From: Mycolicibacterium sp. lyk4-40-TYG-92
GTDB lineage: Bacteria; Actinomycetota; Actinomycetes; Mycobacteriales; Mycobacteriaceae
NCBI RefSeq assembly: GCF_030209435.1
Contig: NZ_JARVRX010000012.1
Span: 1-64,000 of the forward strand
Direction of reading: 5' to 3'
Length of the DNA stretch: 64,000 nt
The position numbers and the translations under genes were made by a program. Positions 8,232 to 15,910 of the stretch are shown piece after piece (position 1 is the first letter of the stretch; every line of letters begins with the position of its first letter). The notes beneath the pieces were generated by a model. That model made no database searches. It was not told the origin of the DNA and saw nothing but the letters and a program-made list of their open reading frames with translations.

Positions 8232-9223
8232 CGCTGGCAGCAGAACGTGACGTCACGAGCTGGGCGGTGACGCCGGCGACGCCCACCGATCACCCACTCA
8301 TCGCCGATTTCCTCGCCACCACCGCGGGCATCGCCGGACGGAAATTCGCGGCCGACTCCCGCGATGTCGCCGAGCAATTCGACGACACACTTCCCGACGC
8401 GCTGGTGGTGGTCCGCGATGACGGGCGCCGCGTACGGGGCTACGCGGCGCTGCACGAGCCGCACGGGCAGGAACCGGAGTTCCTGGCCGACTTCGTCTTC
8501 GATCCGGCCGCCGCCCCATCCATCGTCGACGACACCGTCGCCGCGGTCGTGGCCAGGTTCGAACGCGAATCCGCCGCGGTACCGAATGCGTTCCTGCGCA
8601 GCTTCATCGGGCCCACGCAGCAGGCCGCACTCGACGCCCTCATCCGCCTGGGCGCCACTGAGGAAGGCCGGTTCATCCGGACCCGCAAGGCACTCGACGC
8701 CGAAGACGTCGACGACCTGCAGGCCCTGGCGCTGCCCGGCTTGACCTTGCTGAGCTGGCCGGAAGTGATCGAGCGCGGCCTGACCGAGCAGGTGCGCAGC
8801 CTGCAGTTCGACACGTTCCTCGAACACTTCGGCAACATGTCCAAGACCCCCGAAGCCTTCGCACATCACATCGAGAGCCGTTCCTTCACACCGGATTTCA
8901 GCAGCGCGGTGATCGACGACACGGGCGAAGTGGTCGGGTATGTGCTCGGCTCGACCTACACGCACCTGACCGCCGGCGGTGAGGAGCGCAGCGCGCACAC
9001 CGACTACATCGGCGTGCGCGCGGACCAACGCAAACGCGGTATCGGTGAGTTCCTGCTCCGCAAAATCTGGCTCGCGGCGTTGCGGCGCGGTCTGTCGATC
9101 GCGTCACTGGGCACCGACATCAACAACGCGAGCAAGGCGCACCTGCTGTATGCGCGACTGGGATACATCGCGGTCGAGCACCAGTCCGCGTACCGTATCG
9201 ACGCCGAAGGGGCCGTCAAATGA
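8228..9223 (+). CDS. GNAT-family N-acetyltransferase, probable tandem GNAT
   Basis: 331 residues. The C-terminal half (about 165-325) has a clear GNAT acetyl-CoA site: DYIGVRADQRKRGIGEFLL near residue 258, then a late ASKAHLLYARLGY motif B. The first ~150 residues look like a second, degenerate GNAT domain, as in MshD-type tandem proteins. Coupled on both sides by ATGA overlaps. In Bacillus S-alkylcysteine salvage operons a GNAT enzyme N-acetylates the substrate before an NtaA-type monooxygenase cleaves the thioether; the same pairing here makes that role attractive, by inference only. No cysteine, one internal methionine. Confidence 0.8.
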   Translation: MTLAAERDVTSWAVTPATPTDHPLIADFLATTAGIAGRKFAADSRDVAEQFDDTLPDALVVVRDDGRRVRGYAALHEPHGQEPEFLADFVFDPAAAPSIVDDTVAAVVARFERESAAVPNAFLRSFIGPTQQAALDALIRLGATEEGRFIRTRKALDAEDVDDLQALALPGLTLLSWPEVIERGLTEQVRSLQFDTFLEHFGNMSKTPEAFAHHIESRSFTPDFSSAVIDDTGEVVGYVLGSTYTHLTAGGEERSAHTDYIGVRADQRKRGIGEFLLRKIWLAALRRGLSIASLGTDINNASKAHLLYARLGYIAVEHQSAYRIDAEGAVK

Positions 9224-10440
9224 GTTCCGCCACAACCTACCTCCGGCCCGCAACCGCCGACCTCAGTGAACTGCGAGCGCACTTCGCACCGACCTTCGCC
9301 AAGATCGCCGAGGCGAATCTGGACCGCGAACACACCCGCACCTTCCCGCACGAGCAGGTGAGTCTGCTCAACGAGGCCGCGTTCGGCACTTTGCGAATCC
9401 CGTTGGACCACGGCGGTTTCGGCGCCTCACTGCAGCAGGTGTTCCTCCTGCTCGCCGATCTGGGCGAGGCCGACGCCAACGTCTCCCACATCTGGCGCAA
9501 CCATCTGGCGTTCGTCGAAGACCGCCTGAATGCGCCGGTATCGGCAACCAACGACGTCTGGCTCGGGCGGTTCCGCGCCGGTGAATTCGTCGGTGGCGGC
9601 TGGACCGAAGCCAACAATGTCACGTTGGCCAACCTGGTCACCACCGTTGCCGAGGAGGGCGACCACTACCGGGTGACCGGCACGAAGTTCTATGCCACCG
9701 GCAGTCTTTACGCCGATTGGCTCGATGTGCTCGGCCGGGGTGATGACGGCGATCTGCTCACCGCGCTCGTCCGGGCCGACGATCCGGGGGTCACCCTGAT
9801 CGACGACTGGGACGGATTCGGCCAGCGCACCACGGCCAGCGGGACCGCCCGCTACGAGCGGGTGCGGGCCGAACGCGGGGACGTGTTCCCGGCCACCGAA
9901 CGCTTCGCGTATCAAGGGCACTTCTACCAGACGGCGATGTTGTCGGTGCTGACCGGAATCACCCGGGCGGCGCTGCGGGACGGGTCGGCGGCGTTGATCG
10001 GCCGCAAGCGCAACTATCCCCAGGGGCTGACCGAGGTGCCCTCCGACGACGCGCAGTTGCTCGCCGTCATCGGTGAGGTGTCCGCCGATGCGTTCGCGGC
10101 AGAGGCCGCGCTCGCCAAGGCCGGCGAGGCGCTCGACCGGATCGCCGGTGACGACGACGGCGCCCGGCGGCGGCTGATCGCGGCCGAAGTCGCTGTGTCC
10201 CAGGCGCAGCTGGTCATCATCGCGGCTGCCTTGCGCGCCACCACGACGATATTCGACGCGCTCGGTGCATCCGGGGTGTCCGAAGAGCGTGGCCTCGACC
10301 GGCATTGGCGTAACGCCCGCACGCTGGCCTCACACAACCCGCGGGTATACAAGGCGCGCATCCTCGGCGATCACCTCATCAACGGCACCGACCCGGTCCC
10401 GAACTTTGCCGCGCTGGGCCGTGGGGGACAAGGCAATTAG
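9220..10440 (+). CDS. SfnB/DszC-like flavoprotein of the acyl-CoA dehydrogenase fold
   Basis: 406 residues, last gene of the operon. Acyl-CoA dehydrogenase-like architecture: N-terminal helical domain, beta domain with GGWTEANNVTLANLVTTV and YRVTGTKFYATGSLYADWLDV (about 128-170), C-terminal helical bundle. This is the pattern of sulfur-acquisition oxidoreductases (SfnB) and FMNH2-dependent DszC-type monooxygenases rather than of fatty-acid dehydrogenases. Starts by ATGA overlap with the GNAT gene. No cysteine, one internal methionine. It probably oxygenates or dehydrogenates a sulfur intermediate. Confidence 0.8.
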   Translation: MSSATTYLRPATADLSELRAHFAPTFAKIAEANLDREHTRTFPHEQVSLLNEAAFGTLRIPLDHGGFGASLQQVFLLLADLGEADANVSHIWRNHLAFVEDRLNAPVSATNDVWLGRFRAGEFVGGGWTEANNVTLANLVTTVAEEGDHYRVTGTKFYATGSLYADWLDVLGRGDDGDLLTALVRADDPGVTLIDDWDGFGQRTTASGTARYERVRAERGDVFPATERFAYQGHFYQTAMLSVLTGITRAALRDGSAALIGRKRNYPQGLTEVPSDDAQLLAVIGEVSADAFAAEAALAKAGEALDRIAGDDDGARRRLIAAEVAVSQAQLVIIAAALRATTTIFDALGASGVSEERGLDRHWRNARTLASHNPRVYKARILGDHLINGTDPVPNFAALGRGGQGN

Positions 10441-10459
10441 GCGGCCCGCCGCCGTGGCG

Positions 10460-11221
10460 TCAGACCGCGTGGCGCGGTCCTGCCGAGTGATGGTGCGGGT
10501 GTAGCCCGGGAATCATCATCGGTACCTCGGCGCGGTAATCGCGGTACGCGTCGCCGAGGCCGGCCACCAGGTCGTGCTCCTCGAGTTGGATCGCGATCAG
10601 GATGTACCCCGTGGTGGCGAGCGAGAACATCAGGTGCCCCGCCGTCATCGTCGGGGTGGCCCAGAACGCCACGACGAAGCCGACCATGATCGGGTGCCGC
10701 ACCACGCGGTAGAACAGCGTGGTCCGGAAAGCCAAGTCGCGGTAGGGTTCTCCGCGCCAGGCGAGGTACACCTGCCGTAGGCCGAACAGATCGAAGTGGT
10801 TGATCATGAACGTCGACGTCAGCACGATCGCCCACCCTGCCCAGAACAACGTCAGCAACAGGTAGCGCCCGGCCGGTGCGGAGACGTGCCAGATGACCTG
10901 TGGCATGGTCCGCCACTGCCAGTACAGCAGGCCCAGCAACAGGCTCGACATCAGGACGTAGGTGCTGCGTTCGATGGACTGCGGCACGATGCGCGTCCAC
11001 ATCCGTTTGAACGCCGGCCGCGCCATCACACTGTGTTGCACCGCGAACAGGCCGAGCAGGATCAGGTTGACCACCACCGCCTCAGCGATCGATGCGGTGA
11101 TGCCGTGGTCGACGGTGCGGGGCACCACGATGTTGCCCACGAAGCCGATGGCGTAGAGGAACGAGACCAGGAACACCGCGTAACACAGCGCGCCGTAGCC
11201 AAGTGTCAGATAGCGCTTCAT
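10460..11221 (-). CDS. mddA: Methanethiol S-methyltransferase-like membrane protein (MddA/NnrU type)
   Basis: 253 residues. ATG 11221 is preferred to the frame start at 11266 because GGAGG sits 5 nt upstream. Several membrane segments; the C-terminal region carries the isoprenylcysteine-methyltransferase-like SAM site YRVVRHPIMVGFVVAFWATPTMT and a late EEHDLVAGLGDAYRDYRAEVPM. MddA-type enzymes methylate methanethiol to dimethyl sulfide; assignment within the NnrU/ICMT superfamily is by motif resemblance and sulfur context. It has one cysteine and ten internal methionines, so it does not share the sulfur-sparing composition of its neighbours. Convergent with the operon on its left (19-nt gap). 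Confidence 0.65.
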   Translation of the reverse strand: MKRYLTLGYGALCYAVFLVSFLYAIGFVGNIVVPRTVDHGITASIAEAVVVNLILLGLFAVQHSVMARPAFKRMWTRIVPQSIERSTYVLMSSLLLGLLYWQWRTMPQVIWHVSAPAGRYLLLTLFWAGWAIVLTSTFMINHFDLFGLRQVYLAWRGEPYRDLAFRTTLFYRVVRHPIMVGFVVAFWATPTMTAGHLMFSLATTGYILIAIQLEEHDLVAGLGDAYRDYRAEVPMMIPGLHPHHHSAGPRHAV

Positions 11222-11484
11222 CCTGTCCTCCGATTCTCGGAAATGTTCCGGTGACGCCGTCCGCACCGGTCGACTCGTACGCAGCGTCGGGGGAGGCCCT
11301 AGGCGCGGCCTGGATGGCGGAAACGAGTGCTGCGCGGCAGCCTGGCCGCAACGCTGAATGAGGGGCCGGCAGACCGCCGGTCCGTGACGTCATACCCGGT
11401 GCCGCAGCCCCTGGTCACTCTTCCAATATAGAACGGAAACCCGCAGGTGGATACGTCTTCTCGGGCTGCCGGGCAGACACAAAC

Positions 11485-11512
11485 GCCCCTGCACGCGTGG
11501 CGTGTCAGGGGC
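11485..11512 (-). terminator. Stem-loop downstream of the cysteine desulfurase gene
   Basis: GCCCCT (11485-11490) pairs with AGGGGC (11507-11512), and the inner CACG/CGTG continues the stem with one bulged base. It lies 24 nt past the leftward stop at 11536. The rest of 11222-11535, between the two leftward genes, holds no convincing gene. Confidence 0.65.
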
Positions 11513-11535
11513 ATTTGCGACTGGTGGTGAGGGGG

Positions 11536-13362
11536 CTAGGGCGAGCCCTCGGCGATGCGGCGGACCGCGTCGATGAACACGTCGATCTCCTCGAACGTGT
11601 TGTAGAACGCGAACGACGGACGCACCGTCGCCTCGAGTCCCAGGCGCCGCAGGATGGGCTGGGCACAGTGATGCCCGGCCCGCACTGCGATGCCTTCGGC
11701 GTTGAGCGCCTTGCCGACCTCCAACGGTTCGTGCCCGGCCAGCACGAAGGACAGCACGCTGGCCTTCTCGTCCGCCGTACCCACGAGCCGCACTCCCGGA
11801 ATGGCCGCCAACCGCGGGGTGGCGTACTCCAGCAGGGCGTGCTCGTAGGCCGCAATCCGTTCGATGCCAATGCGTTCCACGTACCGGATCGCCTCACCGA
11901 GCCCGACGGCATCGGCGATGTTGCCGGTGCCGGCCTCGAACTTGTTCGGCGGTCCCTGGAACACCGAGCGCTCCAGCGTCACGTCGGCGATCATGTTGCC
12001 GCCACCCTGCCACGGCGGGGTTTCGGCCAGCACGTCCTCGCGTCCGTACAGCACGCCGATGCCCGTCGGCCCGAAGATCTTGTGCCCGGAGAACACGAAG
12101 AAATCCGCACCGAGTTCGGCGACATCGATCGGGATGTGCGGGACAGACTGCGCACCGTCGATCAGCACCCGGGCCCCGTAGCGGTGGCCCAGTTCGACGA
12201 TCGTCTTGACCGGCGTCACCGTGCCCAGTGCATTCGAAACCTGCGTCGCCGCAACCAGTTTCGTCCGCGGGCCCAGCAGATCCTCGAACTCGCCGAGCAG
12301 CAGGTTGCCGGCATCGTCGACCGGTGCGACCTTGATGACCGCGCCTGTCTGCTTGGCGATCAGCTGCCACGGCACGATGTTGGCGTGGTGCTCCAGGTGG
12401 GTGATGACGATCTCGTCACCCGGGCCCAGGTGCTTGCCACCCCACGCGTACGCCACCAGGTTGATGGCCTCGGTGGTGCCGCGGACGAAGATGATCTCTT
12501 CGGTCTTCGACGCGCCGAGGAACCGGCGGACGGCCTCACGGGCATCCTCGTAGGCATCCGTGGCCCGCGCCGCCAACTCATGCGCGGCCCGGTGGATGTT
12601 CGAGTTCTCGTGGGCGTAGAAGTACGACAGCCGGTCGATGACCGACTGCGGCTTCTGCGTCGTGGCCGCGTTGTCGAACCAGATCAGCGGCTTGCCGTTG
12701 ACCGTCTCCTTGAGGATCGGGAAATCGGCCCTGATCGCGTGGACGTCGAAGACCTCGTGATCATCCGGGATGGACGGGACGGGCTCGACCGGTTCAGTCG
12801 CCGCCGGGGACTGCAGGAAATAGTAATTCCCGGCATCTTCTGACGACGGCGCCGGCGCACCGGTCCAGTTCAGCTGCGGCACCGAGGGGACGGCACCAGG
12901 CCAGGTCGGCGCGCTACCGCGGGGAGCGGGGGGAGCCGACGGCGGAGCCGACGCCAGCACGCCCGGCACTGTCGGGACCAGACCCGACGGCACCGCGAAC
13001 GCTTCCAGCCCACCGAACGGTGCGACCGGGCTCACCGCGTTACCCCGCGGTGCCACCGGCGCCGTGCCCGGTGGAATCCCTTCCGGCCCAGGCGAAGTCG
13101 GCGCCGGCGCGAACAGCTCCGGGGCCGACACGAATTCGCCCGGCGTGGCCGGGTGTGCCAGGCCGGCCGCAGTGGCCGCCGCCGACGTCCCGGTGGTCGC
13201 ATCCGGGGCCACCCCGCGCGGCGCCACCTGGGTGGTCACCGGCGGGCTGTCCGGACCGGGGCGGAGGCTGGTGGCGTAGATCTGGCTGGCCAGCGCCGAC
13301 AGTTCGTCCTCGCTCAGTGCCGTCGGTTCGCTCCCGCTCAGCGGCACATCACTTGTACTCAT
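11536..13362 (-). CDS. Cysteine desulfurase, cargo of the family 2A encapsulin
   Basis: 608 residues from ATG 13362, overlapping the shell gene by 14 nt. Residues ~205-608 are a SufS/NifS class II desulfurase: PLP lysine K428 in FSGHKIFGPTG, catalytic C566 in VRAGHHCAQP. It takes sulfur from L-cysteine as an enzyme persulfide. Residues 1-200 are a disordered Pro/Ala/Gly-rich extension with three spaced APRG motifs (47-50, 104-107, 146-149) and NYYFLQSP near 179; such extensions target this enzyme into the encapsulin. C566 is the only cysteine and there is one internal methionine. It probably acts inside the nanocompartment. Confidence 0.93.
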   Translation of the reverse strand: MSTSDVPLSGSEPTALSEDELSALASQIYATSLRPGPDSPPVTTQVAPRGVAPDATTGTSAAATAAGLAHPATPGEFVSAPELFAPAPTSPGPEGIPPGTAPVAPRGNAVSPVAPFGGLEAFAVPSGLVPTVPGVLASAPPSAPPAPRGSAPTWPGAVPSVPQLNWTGAPAPSSEDAGNYYFLQSPAATEPVEPVPSIPDDHEVFDVHAIRADFPILKETVNGKPLIWFDNAATTQKPQSVIDRLSYFYAHENSNIHRAAHELAARATDAYEDAREAVRRFLGASKTEEIIFVRGTTEAINLVAYAWGGKHLGPGDEIVITHLEHHANIVPWQLIAKQTGAVIKVAPVDDAGNLLLGEFEDLLGPRTKLVAATQVSNALGTVTPVKTIVELGHRYGARVLIDGAQSVPHIPIDVAELGADFFVFSGHKIFGPTGIGVLYGREDVLAETPPWQGGGNMIADVTLERSVFQGPPNKFEAGTGNIADAVGLGEAIRYVERIGIERIAAYEHALLEYATPRLAAIPGVRLVGTADEKASVLSFVLAGHEPLEVGKALNAEGIAVRAGHHCAQPILRRLGLEATVRPSFAFYNTFEEIDVFIDAVRRIAEGSP

Positions 13363-14272
13363 GGAAGTGGTCCACTCCGACGTCCTCGAGGACCGCCAGT
13401 GCGTCGTCGGTGAGCACCGCCAGCGACGAGTACAGCGTGACCAGGTAGGACGCGATCGCCGACCGGTTGATGCCGGTGAAGCGGACCGACAGGCCCGGGG
13501 CCTGCTCGCCGACCAGGCCCGGTTGGAACAGGCCGACCACGCCCTGGCGCTCTTCACCCGTGCGGACCAGGATGAACTTCGTCTTGCCGTCCACGACCGG
13601 CACCTTGTCCGACGGGATGATCGGGATGCCGCGCCAGGTGATGAACTGGGCGCCGAACAGGCTGACGACTGGTGGCGGCACGCCGCGGCGGGTCGCTTCC
13701 CGGCCGAACGCCGCCACACCGAGCGGGTTGGTCAGGAAGAACGCGGGGGTCTTCCACACCTTGGTGATCAGTGAGTCGAGGTCATCGGGGGTCGGGGTGC
13801 CGCGCAGCGTCTGGATGGTCTGCTCGGGCGTGACCTGCGACAGCAACCCGTACTCCGGGTTGTTGATCAGCTCGGACTCCTGGCGCTCCTTGATGGTCTC
13901 GATGGTCAGCCGCAACTGCTGGGCGACCTGGTCGTGGGGGCTGGAGTAGAGGTCCGACACCCGGGTGTGCACGTCGAGCAGCGTCGAGATGGAGCGCAGC
14001 GTGTACTCGCGCGGGCTCGTCTCGTAGTCGACGTAGGTCTCCGGCAGCGGGTCCTCGGTGCCCGAGCCCTGCTCGGCGTGGATGGCGACCTGCTCGGGGT
14101 TGACGACGCGGTTGACGCGGTAGATACCCGCCTCGACCGGTACCCAGCTCAGCAGGTGCAGCAGGAATCGCGGGGTGATGGTCGACAGTTGCGGAACTGT
14201 CTTGGTGGCATTGGCTAGCTGCCTTGCGGCGAGATCGCCGAGGGCCTGCGATTCGTTCTGCGCAGACGTCAT
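13349..14272 (-). CDS. srpI: Family 2A encapsulin shell protein (SrpI / major membrane protein I)
   Basis: 307 residues with an HK97-phage-like capsid fold, homologous to the M. leprae/M. avium 'major membrane protein I' and cyanobacterial SrpI. Visible family landmarks: VPVEAGIYRVNRV, the acidic ETYVDYETSPREYTLRSISTLLDVHTRVSDLYSSPHDQV stretch, and the C-terminal VGLFQPGLVGEQAPGLSVRFTGINRSAIASYLVTLYSSLAV. ATG 14272 has GGAGG 9 nt upstream. The cargo desulfurase follows directly. The protein has no cysteine and no internal methionine, which suits a highly abundant particle made under sulfur limitation. Role in sulfur storage or handling is inferred from the family. Confidence 0.93.
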   Translation of the reverse strand: MTSAQNESQALGDLAARQLANATKTVPQLSTITPRFLLHLLSWVPVEAGIYRVNRVVNPEQVAIHAEQGSGTEDPLPETYVDYETSPREYTLRSISTLLDVHTRVSDLYSSPHDQVAQQLRLTIETIKERQESELINNPEYGLLSQVTPEQTIQTLRGTPTPDDLDSLITKVWKTPAFFLTNPLGVAAFGREATRRGVPPPVVSLFGAQFITWRGIPIIPSDKVPVVDGKTKFILVRTGEERQGVVGLFQPGLVGEQAPGLSVRFTGINRSAIASYLVTLYSSLAVLTDDALAVLEDVGVDHFHEYK

Positions 14273-14382
14273 GGGGGGCTACCTCCGACGGGTTGGTGTT
14301 TGGGGATGCGGCGGCCACGATACGGCTTTATGGCGGCCCACACAGCCTTAGCGCGCATCGCGACCGAAACCGGTTTGACCAT
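14269..14382 (-). CDS. Possible 37-residue upstream ORF of the encapsulin gene
   Basis: An ATG at 14382 opens a 37-codon frame, rich in Lys/Arg/Pro, whose TGA overlaps the encapsulin ATG by 4 nt (ATGA). The geometry resembles translational coupling seen elsewhere in the window. No promoter motif or ribosome binding site stands out before it, so it may be chance. Confidence 0.25.
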   Translation of the reverse strand: MVKPVSVAMRAKAVWAAIKPYRGRRIPKHQPVGGSPP

Positions 14383-14428
14383 GAGTCGGTGTGACGAATT
14401 CGGTCGTGGCTTTTCCGCGCGAGTGCCG

Positions 14429-14434
14429 TATGGT
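14429..14434 (+). promoter_or_regulatory. -10 element TATGGT of the polycysteine leader
   Basis: TATGGT fits TANNNT. Seven nucleotides separate it from ATG 14442, so the transcript would be leaderless. No clear -35 hexamer is visible. Confidence 0.6.
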
Positions 14435-14441
14435 AGGCGGC

Positions 14442-14510
14442 ATGACCCACGGCGGATCGCTGCGCATGCCCATGCGGCGCTGCTTCGTCGTGCCGTGTTG
14501 TTGTTGTTGA
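14442..14510 (+). CDS. Polycysteine leader peptide (22 residues) upstream of the TQXA-domain gene
   Basis: A leaderless small ORF encodes 22 residues with one internal cysteine (residue 14) and four consecutive TGT cysteine codons just before TGA, ending CFVVPCCCC. In mycobacteria such leaders act as cysteine-responsive attenuators: scarce Cys-tRNA stalls the ribosome on the Cys codons, refolds the mRNA and frees the next gene's ribosome binding site. It lies 92 nt before the TQXA-domain gene and about 170 bp from the divergent encapsulin operon. Confidence 0.85.
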   Translation: MTHGGSLRMPMRRCFVVPCCCC

Positions 14511-14548
14511 TTTTCTGACGCCGGCCCTCTGCGTTCTGCCCGCCCATC

Positions 14549-14592
14549 TTCTGGCGGAGCACGTAAACGCGCTGTTCACAGCCTCCAGAAAG
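14549..14592 (+). promoter_or_regulatory. Candidate attenuator hairpin masking the TQXA gene ribosome binding site
   Basis: TTCTGG (14549-14554) can pair with CCAGAA (14585-14590), which overlaps the purine stretch AGAAAG (14587-14592) about 10 nt before ATG 14603. Ribosomes stalled on the leader could disturb this pairing. Only the short complementarity is seen. Confidence 0.4.
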
Positions 14593-14602
14593 CAACACAG
14601 CA

Positions 14603-15841
14603 ATGTCCTCCTCTCTGCTCGCAGCCACCCGCAGCGGCGTCGCGGTCCGCCGGACCGTGCGCCGGGACGCCGAGATCACCCGGATGACCCGGTACCGCGG
14701 CGGTACCTACTCGCCGACGGTCGACACCGTGGTGTTCGCCGACGGGACGACGGCCCGCACCGACCTGATCCGGCTCAATCCGAACATCGACGCGTACTCG
14801 CTGGACTTCCTCGGCGTGGCCCCCACCCGGCCGTCGCAGTACCGGCCTGCGAACTGGTCGGCGGTCCCCAATGTGGCAGCGCGCGCCTTCGAGGCCGAGG
14901 TGGACTGGATCATCCGCAACTCGTACCCCACCCTGGGCACCGTCGAGCTGAGCCGCCGGGTGCGCGGGGCGGGCCACCTGAGCGGTGACTCGCACCTGGC
15001 CGAGCACGAGGCGATCGCGGCTACGCAGGCCGCGATCTGGCATTTCACCAACGGCCTGCGCCTCGACAACCGGCCCCTCAACGTGCCCGTCACGGTCACC
15101 CGGGAACCGGGCGCCATCACGTTCGAGTTCGACGGTGAACCCCAATTGGGCGGGTACACGGTCGAGTTGACGAGTGACGCCGCCGTCTCCCTGGTACTCC
15201 AGAAGTCGGTCGACGGGACGTCGTGGCGCGATGTCGCCGCCTCGGGTCTCAACGTCGCGGCCGGCTACGGTCGACACCGCCGGGGCATCGGCGTCGGGGC
15301 CACGGCGTCGGACAGCCGCCCGGGCCGCCAGCACCGCGGTTACCGCTTCTACCGGCTGCAGATTCTCGCCGACAGCGGGGCATTCGTCGACATCGAAGAC
15401 GTGACCTTCACCCTCGACGGGTCCGGCAAGTACCGCAACGCCGAACGCGTTGTCGCGCTGTACAACTACCTCGTGGCCGGTGCCGAGGCGGCCCGGAGCC
15501 TGACGGTCGTGCCGCGGCTCATCGCGGACCGCGCCCTGGTCGGCGACGTCGTGGGCCCGTTCCGGTTCGAGGCCACCGACGCCGCGACGCTCACCGCGGT
15601 CGGTGGCACCCTCGTCGACGCGGCAGGGGAGCCGATCACCGCCCCGGTCGTCCCGGGCAGCGACGTCTATCTGCGGCCCGCGCCGGACGCCCGCCGGGTG
15701 ACCATCACCGCGAGTGTGCCTGCGGCACAGAACGGTTTCGGCGGCCGGGTCATCACCGGGGTGGCGTACGACAGCAGCCTGACGCCCGTCGCGCTCGCGG
15801 TGCCGACCCCGACCGTCATCGACTTCGAGCTCACCTTCTAA
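14603..15841 (+). CDS. TQXA-domain protein with Ser in place of the thioester Cys
   Basis: 412 residues. TQAAIW at 141-146 matches the C-terminal half of the TQXA/thioester domain. The N-terminal half of that domain normally carries a Tyr-Cys-hydrophobic-acidic motif; the corresponding segment here, AYSLDFLG, has Ser66 where the thioester Cys would sit. There is no cysteine in the whole protein and one internal methionine. After the domain, residues ~155-412 look like beta-sandwich repeats (TVTREPGAITFEFDG...; VVPGSDVYLRPAP...) usual in adhesin-like proteins. No signal peptide or LPXTG anchor is visible. Expression is probably under cysteine attenuation. Function unknown. Confidence 0.75.
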   Translation: MSSSLLAATRSGVAVRRTVRRDAEITRMTRYRGGTYSPTVDTVVFADGTTARTDLIRLNPNIDAYSLDFLGVAPTRPSQYRPANWSAVPNVAARAFEAEVDWIIRNSYPTLGTVELSRRVRGAGHLSGDSHLAEHEAIAATQAAIWHFTNGLRLDNRPLNVPVTVTREPGAITFEFDGEPQLGGYTVELTSDAAVSLVLQKSVDGTSWRDVAASGLNVAAGYGRHRRGIGVGATASDSRPGRQHRGYRFYRLQILADSGAFVDIEDVTFTLDGSGKYRNAERVVALYNYLVAGAEAARSLTVVPRLIADRALVGDVVGPFRFEATDAATLTAVGGTLVDAAGEPITAPVVPGSDVYLRPAPDARRVTITASVPAAQNGFGGRVITGVAYDSSLTPVALAVPTPTVIDFELTF

Positions 15842-15853
15842 ACCCGAACAGAC

Positions 15854-15893
15854 GTGAAAACCCCCAATTCGTAACGGAATTGGGGGTTTTCAC
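15854..15893. terminator. Strong bidirectional terminator
   Basis: GTGAAAACCCCCAATTC (15854-15870) and its exact complement (15877-15893) form a perfect 17-bp stem with a 6-nt loop, giving U-tracts in both directions. It separates the convergent TQXA and trehalase genes. Confidence 0.92.
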
Positions 15894-15910
15894 GACTGCT
15901 CGTGCTTGCG

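Noticed and set aside
11497..12843. 448-codon rightward frame opposite the cysteine desulfurase
   Set aside because: Antisense shadow: low-complexity R/D/V/H composition, while the opposite strand encodes an unmistakable desulfurase.
15854..15893. Long perfect inverted repeat as a mobile-element end
   Set aside because: Its U-tracts and position between convergent genes fit a bidirectional terminator; no transposase or target duplication nearby.
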